Shown here piece by piece: positions 59,687 to 64,000 of a DNA stretch of 64,000 bases (position 1 is its first letter; every line of letters begins with the position of its first letter). Made by a program: the position numbers and the translations under genes. Below the pieces are notes generated by a model. That model did no database searches. It saw only the letters and a list, made by a program, of their open reading frames with translations, and was not told where the DNA came from. The stretch lies in contig NZ_CP139992.1 of assembly GCF_034424155.1 (NCBI RefSeq), forward strand, positions 3,984,012-4,048,011, given 5' to 3'. Source of the DNA: Hafnia alvei. Its GTDB lineage: Bacteria > Pseudomonadota > Gammaproteobacteria > Enterobacterales > Enterobacteriaceae.

Positions 59687-60091
59687 ATGTGTAGAGAATA
59701 CGTACCAGAGCCTTTGTATTTGTCCGTGGCGCGTTGGGCAATGCAACAACAACGTTGGATAAGCTCGCGAGAGATTGCCGAGCAGTTTGATCTCACGCCG
59801 TGCAAAGCCATCAACCTTGTCTCTTATATCCTTTCTGCCGTTGATGAGATTGACTGCCAAACCAAAACCGTTCCAAATCAGCTAGAAGGCAGAGGCTGTC
59901 AGTGTCAGCGCATGATCCAAGTGGATCATATCGACGATCACATTGCCGAACGAATTAAAAACGCGGTTAACGTTGATGGCGAAGAAAATGACTCAGAATC
60001 AATGCCTAGAATGCTGATTCCGGTTCCTCCTTCAGAGCTGAATCAGGAGCAGAGGTGGAAATGGATGCTGTCTAAATCACAAAGAAAGTAG
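59687..60091 (+). CDS. caiF: Carnitine-inducible transcriptional activator CaiF
   Basis: Activator of caiTABCDE and fixABCX in response to carnitine or crotonobetaine. 134 residues (E. coli 131), with the helix-turn-helix in SSREIAEQFDLTPCKAINLVSYIL and the conserved core NQLEGRGCQCQRMIQVDHID, then PPSELNQEQRWKWMLSKS. AAAGGTGAG precedes the ATG. In E. coli caiF lies beyond caiE; here it is at the opposite end of the cluster, past yaaU and IS1. Confidence 0.92.
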   Translation: MCREYVPEPLYLSVARWAMQQQRWISSREIAEQFDLTPCKAINLVSYILSAVDEIDCQTKTVPNQLEGRGCQCQRMIQVDHIDDHIAERIKNAVNVDGEENDSESMPRMLIPVPPSELNQEQRWKWMLSKSQRK

Positions 60092-60103
60092 AAATGAACC
60101 GTT

Positions 60104-60128
60104 AAAGGGAGGTCTACTACCTCCCTTT
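60104..60128 (+). terminator. Hairpin just downstream of caiF
   Basis: AAAGGGAGGT and ACCTCCCTTT form a perfect 10-bp stem with a 5-base loop, 12 bases past the stop, followed by CCCTAATGTTTTT. Confidence 0.65.
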
Positions 60129-60226
60129 CCCTAATGTTTTTGTGACTCAAAGCCAACCACTCCAGTCTTCCTTTTCTCATTTTTGTTAAGCCACCGCCTA
60201 GATCACACCTCTTCGCTTTACCTAAT

Positions 60227-60250
60227 CCCATAGCTTGACTATGGGTTTTT
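60227..60250 (+). terminator. Second terminator downstream of caiF
   Basis: CCCATAG-CTTGA-CTATGGG followed by TTTTT, a classical intrinsic terminator. It lies directly before the ModE-type operator of the next operon. Confidence 0.8.
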
Positions 60251-60257
60251 GCCAATT

Positions 60258-60281
60258 CATTATATAAATAATTATATAACG
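60258..60281 (+). promoter_or_regulatory. ModE-type operator upstream of the molybdate-transport-like operon
   Basis: CATTATATA-AATAAT-TATATAACG is a 9-bp inverted repeat with one mismatch and a 6-base spacer. It fits the ModE consensus CGnTATATA-N6-8-TATATAnCG. It sits 21 bases before the first start codon, a position suited to repression by ModE-molybdate. Confidence 0.7.
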
Positions 60282-60301
60282 AAAAAACTTCTGGTTATGA
60301 C

Positions 60302-61333
60302 ATGGATATCACCCGTCGTAAGCTGATTGGGTATTTGCTTTCTGGCGCTGCTTTATCGGTCAGCCCTTTTGCTACCCACGCCGCTGACGCCCTTTTAGTC
60401 CCTTTCGGTACTTTGCCACCGCCACAAAAAGCACATCGCGTATTGAGCGCGGGGGCTCCCGCCGATCTCTTATTGCTCGCGCTAGCGCCCGAGATGCTGC
60501 TGGGATTATCCTCGTTTGATTTCTCAGTTTCCGGCAGTGAGTTTCTTTCCGATACCATTCGAAAACTGCCAAAGTTAGGGCGTCTATCTGGCCGTGCAAG
60601 TACGCTTTCCCTCGAAAAGATAGTGTCGCTGGCTCCTGACATCATTATTGATTGTGGCAGCGCCGATGAAACCTTCCGCTCCCTTGCGCAGCGAACCGCA
60701 GCACAGACTGGCGTGCCCTACGTCTTAGTGGATGGGAAATTGCGGGATTCGGCCAGCCAACTGCGTCAGGTTGGCGCGCTGTTAGGGGTTTCATCAAGAG
60801 CAGAGAAGCAGGCTCAGTTGGCAGAGCGTTTCTTGCAAGATGCCGAACGTTTTGCGCAACTGAGCAGTAATCCTCCTCGTTTTTATTCCGCACGCGGTGC
60901 CACAGGGTTGGAGACGGGCTTGCAGGGATCTCTGCATACGGAAGCCGCAGAGCAGTTAGGGCTAATCAACGTGGCTAGCGAACCGTCGCAGCATGGTTTA
61001 GCTCAGGTGTCTTTCGAGCAACTATTGCTGTGGGAGCCCGACATTATTCTGACTCAGGATGCCAACACCTATCGCTACATCACTCAGAATGGGCTATGGA
61101 AAAACCTTCAGGCGGTGCGTAAAGGTCAGGTTTTGTGTTATTCCGGCTTGCCTTTTGGTTGGCTCGATTCACCACCGGGTATTAATCGCCTGCTAGGGAT
61201 GCGCCGACTACAGGCGCATTTTGATGGCAAGATTCAGGCAAACTGGATGGATGACCTCCAGCAGTTTTTCCGGCTGTTCTACCATTCGGATTTAAACCAA
61301 ACCCAACTCCAGCGCTTGTTGGAGGCTGGATGA
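60302..61333 (+). CDS. ABC transporter substrate-binding protein, probably for molybdate/tungstate (MolA-like)
   Basis: Periplasmic binding protein of the siderophore/B12 (class III) fold, 343 residues. The N-terminus TRRKLIGYLLSGAALSVSPFATHA has a twin-arginine-like pair and a hydrophobic core ending ATHA|AD, so export by Tat is possible. The body shows LRLAL-type lobes linked by a helix (KIVSLAPDIIIDCGSADE; FEQLLLWEPDIILTQD). The ModE operator and the modD gene in the same operon favour molybdate or tungstate over iron or cobalamin. It overlaps the permease gene as ATGA. Confidence 0.8.
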   Translation: MDITRRKLIGYLLSGAALSVSPFATHAADALLVPFGTLPPPQKAHRVLSAGAPADLLLLALAPEMLLGLSSFDFSVSGSEFLSDTIRKLPKLGRLSGRASTLSLEKIVSLAPDIIIDCGSADETFRSLAQRTAAQTGVPYVLVDGKLRDSASQLRQVGALLGVSSRAEKQAQLAERFLQDAERFAQLSSNPPRFYSARGATGLETGLQGSLHTEAAEQLGLINVASEPSQHGLAQVSFEQLLLWEPDIILTQDANTYRYITQNGLWKNLQAVRKGQVLCYSGLPFGWLDSPPGINRLLGMRRLQAHFDGKIQANWMDDLQQFFRLFYHSDLNQTQLQRLLEAG

Positions 61334-62322
61334 ATCTGACCAAAAATCTGGCTCTTTTTTCCAGCGGTATTCTGATTGCCATTCTATTGGCGCTTTTGGT
61401 TGGCAAATATCCACTCACGCCCACTGAGCTGTTAGATCTGTTGGTGCATTCAGACACGACGCAGGCGGATCCGCGCGTTGCTATCGTGTTCTGGCAAATA
61501 CGCCTGCCGCGTATTTTAGCTGCTCTAATGATTGGCGCCGCGCTTTCGGCAGCCGGAGCGGCTTATCAAGGAATGTTCCGTAATCCACTGGTTTCACCCG
61601 ACATTCTGGGAGTATCCGCTGGGGCAGGAATGGGCGCGTGCGTGGCGATGTGGCTTGGTTTGCCTATCGTTATCGTTCAGCTGTTGGCTTTTGTTGGCGG
61701 TATGCTGGCCGTAGCGCTCACCTGTCTGATTGCCTCGATGGCAAAACGCCACGATCCGGTGCTCTCTCTGGTTCTGGTTGGCATTGCCATCGGCACCCTG
61801 TGTGGCGCAGTCATTTCGCTGATAAAAATCTTGGCCGATCCCTACACTCAGCTCCCTTCGATCACCTTCTGGTTATTAGGCGGCCTTTCTACCATCACTC
61901 ATGACGATCTCTACAGCAGTATCCCCGTTTTATTGTTGGGCATGCTGCCGCTTTTGCTGCTGCGTTGGCGTATGAATCTACTGAGCTTGCCTGATGATGA
62001 AGCCAAAACCATGGGCGTTAATGTTAAGCGCCTGCGGCTGATCTTTATCATTTGCGCGACGTTGATCACGGCAAGCGCGGTATCGGTCGCCGGTATCATT
62101 GGCTGGATTGGCTTAGTGGTTCCGCATATCTGCCGCTTAGTCACCGGCGATAACTATCAGCGTTTATTTCCAGCCTCCATGCTGGGCGGGGGGCTACTTC
62201 TCTTACTCACGGATACCTTGGCCCGTAGCCTATTCACCATCGAGCTGCCTTTGGGGATCCTCACGGCGCTGATCGGCGCTCCCTTTTTCCTGATGCTGTT
62301 ACTTCGCGGAGGCCGCGGATGA
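61330..62322 (+). CDS. FecCD-family ABC permease (MolB-like)
   Basis: Inner-membrane permease, 330 residues, about ten membrane segments. Family signatures: RLPRILAALMIGAALSAAGAAYQGMFRNPLVSPDILGVSAGAGMGA, FWLLGGLSTI, and the ATPase-contact region VSVAGIIGWIGLVVPHICRLVTG. It dimerises and pairs with the ATPase next to it. Starts and stops of the neighbouring genes overlap as ATGA, so the operon is translated as one unit. Confidence 0.9.
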   Translation: MNLTKNLALFSSGILIAILLALLVGKYPLTPTELLDLLVHSDTTQADPRVAIVFWQIRLPRILAALMIGAALSAAGAAYQGMFRNPLVSPDILGVSAGAGMGACVAMWLGLPIVIVQLLAFVGGMLAVALTCLIASMAKRHDPVLSLVLVGIAIGTLCGAVISLIKILADPYTQLPSITFWLLGGLSTITHDDLYSSIPVLLLGMLPLLLLRWRMNLLSLPDDEAKTMGVNVKRLRLIFIICATLITASAVSVAGIIGWIGLVVPHICRLVTGDNYQRLFPASMLGGGLLLLLTDTLARSLFTIELPLGILTALIGAPFFLMLLLRGGRG

Positions 62323-63068
62323 GCATGGTGTCATTTAGCCACGTGGCCTTGGGATATCGCGATCGCCCCATTTTGCAGAATATTAATTTTGCCATCCAAC
62401 GCGGGGAAATCTGTTGTCTGCTGGGCGCTAACGGCTGTGGGAAAACCACGCTAATGCGGACGCTGCTTGGGCTATTACCCGTGCTCAAGGGCGATATTAC
62501 CTTGGCAGGAAAACCGTTGCAGGATTGGTCATCGGCTAAGCTTGCACAGCAGGTTGCTTATGTTCCTCAGGCTCACAGTGGCCCTTTTTCTTACAGCGTA
62601 CTGGATATGGTGAGCATGGGCCGCAGCGCTCATCTGGGCTTATTTTCCTCCCCTCATCAACGCGATCACCAGCTCGCCAGAGATGCACTGGATGCTCTTG
62701 GTATTCTTCACTTGGAACAACGCAGCTTTCCAACGCTCAGCGGCGGCGAACGGCAGCTGGTATTAATCGCCCGCGCGCTAGTACAACAGCCAACGCTTTT
62801 AGTGATGGATGAACCGGCAGCCAGCTTGGATTTTGGCCATCAGATAACCCTGCTTAAGCGTATTCGCCAGCTAAAAACGGCTGGGATCACGCTGTTGATG
62901 TCTACCCATCATCCCATGCACGCCAAAGCGGTGGCCGATACCATCGTGACCCTCAGCCCACAGAACGGGGCATTACAGGGAACGCCAAAAGCGATGCTTA
63001 ATAGCGCTTCATTGTCTCAGCTGTATCACGTCAGTGAAGAGGAAATCGAAGCACATCTGGGAATATGA
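62319..63068 (+). CDS. ABC transporter ATP-binding protein (MolC-like)
   Basis: ATPase of 249 residues with Walker A GANGCGKTT, the Q-loop YVPQAHSG, signature LSGGERQLV, Walker B LLVMDEPAASLDFG and switch His in STHHPMHAK. It belongs to the FecE/BtuD/MolC type that serves FecCD permeases. The start overlaps the permease stop. Confidence 0.92.
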   Translation: MSMVSFSHVALGYRDRPILQNINFAIQRGEICCLLGANGCGKTTLMRTLLGLLPVLKGDITLAGKPLQDWSSAKLAQQVAYVPQAHSGPFSYSVLDMVSMGRSAHLGLFSSPHQRDHQLARDALDALGILHLEQRSFPTLSGGERQLVLIARALVQQPTLLVMDEPAASLDFGHQITLLKRIRQLKTAGITLLMSTHHPMHAKAVADTIVTLSPQNGALQGTPKAMLNSASLSQLYHVSEEEIEAHLGI

Positions 63069-63088
63069 AAACTAAAAAAGGAACTCAC

Positions 63089-63910
63089 ATGCTGATTGAT
63101 GAAATCGACTTTTCTGCACTCTACCAACAACAGTTAGCGCTAGCGCAACGCACTGAAAAAGCACCAGAACATTGGGATAAGCGCGCTGAGAAAATGGCCG
63201 TAATCTGCGCCAACCCGCAAGATGCTTATTTGGTTCAGCTCATTGCTAAAATGGATTTTTCCAATGCGGAAACCTTGCTAGATATGGGCTGTGGTCCCGG
63301 TTCGGTGTGCCTCAATGTGGCACACAAACTCAGCCATGTTTACGGCGTGGATTACAGCAAGGGGATGCTTGAGGTTGCGGCCAAACGCGCACAGGCCATG
63401 CAGCTCGATAACGTCACGCTACTTCGCCGAGCTTGGGAGGATGATTGGAGCGATCTTCCGCAGTGCGATATCGCCGTTGCCTCGCGCTCAACGCTGGTCG
63501 GTGATTTACGCTCGGCCATGCAAAAACTTCATCAGCAAGCACGGCTGCGCGTTTACACCACCCACACCGTCAGCCCTTCGTTCGTCAATGCCGAAGTACA
63601 GCGGGTTATCGGTCGCCCCGTCATCGAACTGCCAAACTATATCTACGCGGTTAACGTCTTGTACCAGATGGGCATTCATGCCCGCGTTGATTTCATCACC
63701 GGGCCAAACTGTCAGGGAAATACGGATACTTTCGAGCGTTTTTATGAAAGCACCAGTTGGTCGTTGGGCACGCTAAATGATGAAGAACAGCAGCGCCTTT
63801 TCGATTATTACACCCACCAGCAAAAACACGGATTAACCATTGCTTCGCCAACTCGTGATTGGGCGCTAGTTTCTTGGGAGAAAAAAACGTCACCGCAGGG
63901 GGCGCTATGA
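63089..63910 (+). CDS. Class I SAM-dependent methyltransferase in the molybdate-type operon
   Basis: 273 residues with SAM-binding motif I LLDMGCGPGSVCLNVA, the acidic motif VDYSKGMLEVAAKRA, and a motif II/III region LPQCDIAVASRSTLVGD. Its partner or substrate is unknown. I chose ATG 63089 because it has AAAAAGGAA at good spacing; an upstream ATG at 63065 overlaps the ATPase stop and would add 8 residues. The linkage to a metal-oxyanion transporter and modD is seen here and, as I recall, in other bacteria, but no molybdenum-related methylation reaction explains it. Confidence 0.8.
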   Translation: MLIDEIDFSALYQQQLALAQRTEKAPEHWDKRAEKMAVICANPQDAYLVQLIAKMDFSNAETLLDMGCGPGSVCLNVAHKLSHVYGVDYSKGMLEVAAKRAQAMQLDNVTLLRRAWEDDWSDLPQCDIAVASRSTLVGDLRSAMQKLHQQARLRVYTTHTVSPSFVNAEVQRVIGRPVIELPNYIYAVNVLYQMGIHARVDFITGPNCQGNTDTFERFYESTSWSLGTLNDEEQQRLFDYYTHQQKHGLTIASPTRDWALVSWEKKTSPQGAL

Positions 63911-64000
63911 TTTTCATCCCTGATGCGCAGCTCGATCAGTGGCTGATGGATGACATACAAGGTGGAGATCTAACGACACGCGCGCTGAACATCGGTGCGC
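63907..64000 (+). CDS. modD: ModD, nicotinate-nucleotide-pyrophosphorylase-like protein (N-terminal 31 codons)
   Basis: The visible start reads MIFIPDAQLDQWLMDDIQGG, then DLTTRALNIGA. This is the N-terminus of ModD, a quinolinate-phosphoribosyltransferase-fold protein found in molybdenum transport operons. The start overlaps the methyltransferase stop as ATGA. The rest is beyond the window edge. Its reaction is not established. Confidence 0.8.
   Translation, partial: MIFIPDAQLDQWLMDDIQGGDLTTRALNIGA

Noticed and set aside
60302..63068. Assignment of the binding-protein-dependent transporter as iron-siderophore uptake
   Set aside because: The fold class fits, but the ModE-type operator and modD in the same operon make molybdate/tungstate more likely, and no Fur box was recognised upstream.

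Overview
The window reads as chromosomal DNA of an enterobacterium (Enterobacterales). dbpA, rbbA/yhhJ/yhiI, feaR/feaB/tynA, caiTABCD/fixABCX/yaaU/caiF and a Klebsiella-type yiaJ-KLX1X2PQRS cluster all match enteric proteins that I recognise. The moderate GC content, the invasin-type adhesin and the mixture of genes would suit Hafnia or a close relative, but that genus call is inference. No rRNA, tRNA or CRISPR array was seen.

Layout. 1-3150: the N-terminal 1050 codons of an intimin/invasin-like adhesin (minus strand), followed by 1.36 kb of AT-rich DNA. 4511-10009: dbpA, a small YhcN/BhsA-type periplasmic protein, a beta-glucoside PTS permease with its 6-phospho-beta-glucosidase, and a MepS-like NlpC/P60 hydrolase. 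10543-19512: the yia system for L-ascorbate/2,3-diketogulonate-type sugars, seven catabolic genes plus YiaX1 and the transporter YiaX2, with the divergent IclR regulator YiaJ. 19540-22295: two paralogous small proteins flanking an EVE-HNH nuclease. 22797-26219: a LysR regulator, a divergent member of the adenosine deaminase family and a DcuC-type carrier. 26334-27524: mgtC behind a long leader with a PhoP box and a 13-codon leader peptide. 27620-34754: a pirin, an orphan toxin/immunity pair and the yhiI-rbbA-yhhJ exporter. 35236-40474: aromatic amine oxidation (feaB, tynA, feaR). 40610-44626: a lipoprotein gene, higBA, and a chromosomal parM/parR pair with 14-bp iterons upstream. 45048-60091: the carnitine cluster, with a zinc-ribbon gene in the slot where caiE normally sits, an IS1 copy, an alpha/beta hydrolase and a displaced caiF. 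60258-64000: a ModE-box-controlled transport operon with an unexplained methyltransferase and the start of modD.

How the genes work together. Several complete small pathways are visible. In the yia cluster, YiaX2 imports the substrate, YiaK reduces it, LyxK phosphorylates it, and YiaQ/R/S lead to D-xylulose 5-phosphate. TynA oxidises aromatic amines in the periplasm and FeaB oxidises the resulting aldehyde, under FeaR. CaiT exchanges carnitine for gamma-butyrobetaine, CaiC/CaiB/CaiD/CaiA interconvert the CoA thioesters, and FixABCX supplies electrons under CaiF and probably CRP/FNR control.

Most unusual parts: the iteron-bearing parMR locus beside higBA; the 73-residue zinc-ribbon protein in the caiE position; two copies of a roughly 150-bp multi-hairpin repeat, one of them inside the cai operon; C-rich inverted-repeat elements; the mgtC leader; the solitary toxin-44-like/immunity pair; and the EVE-HNH gene between paralogues.
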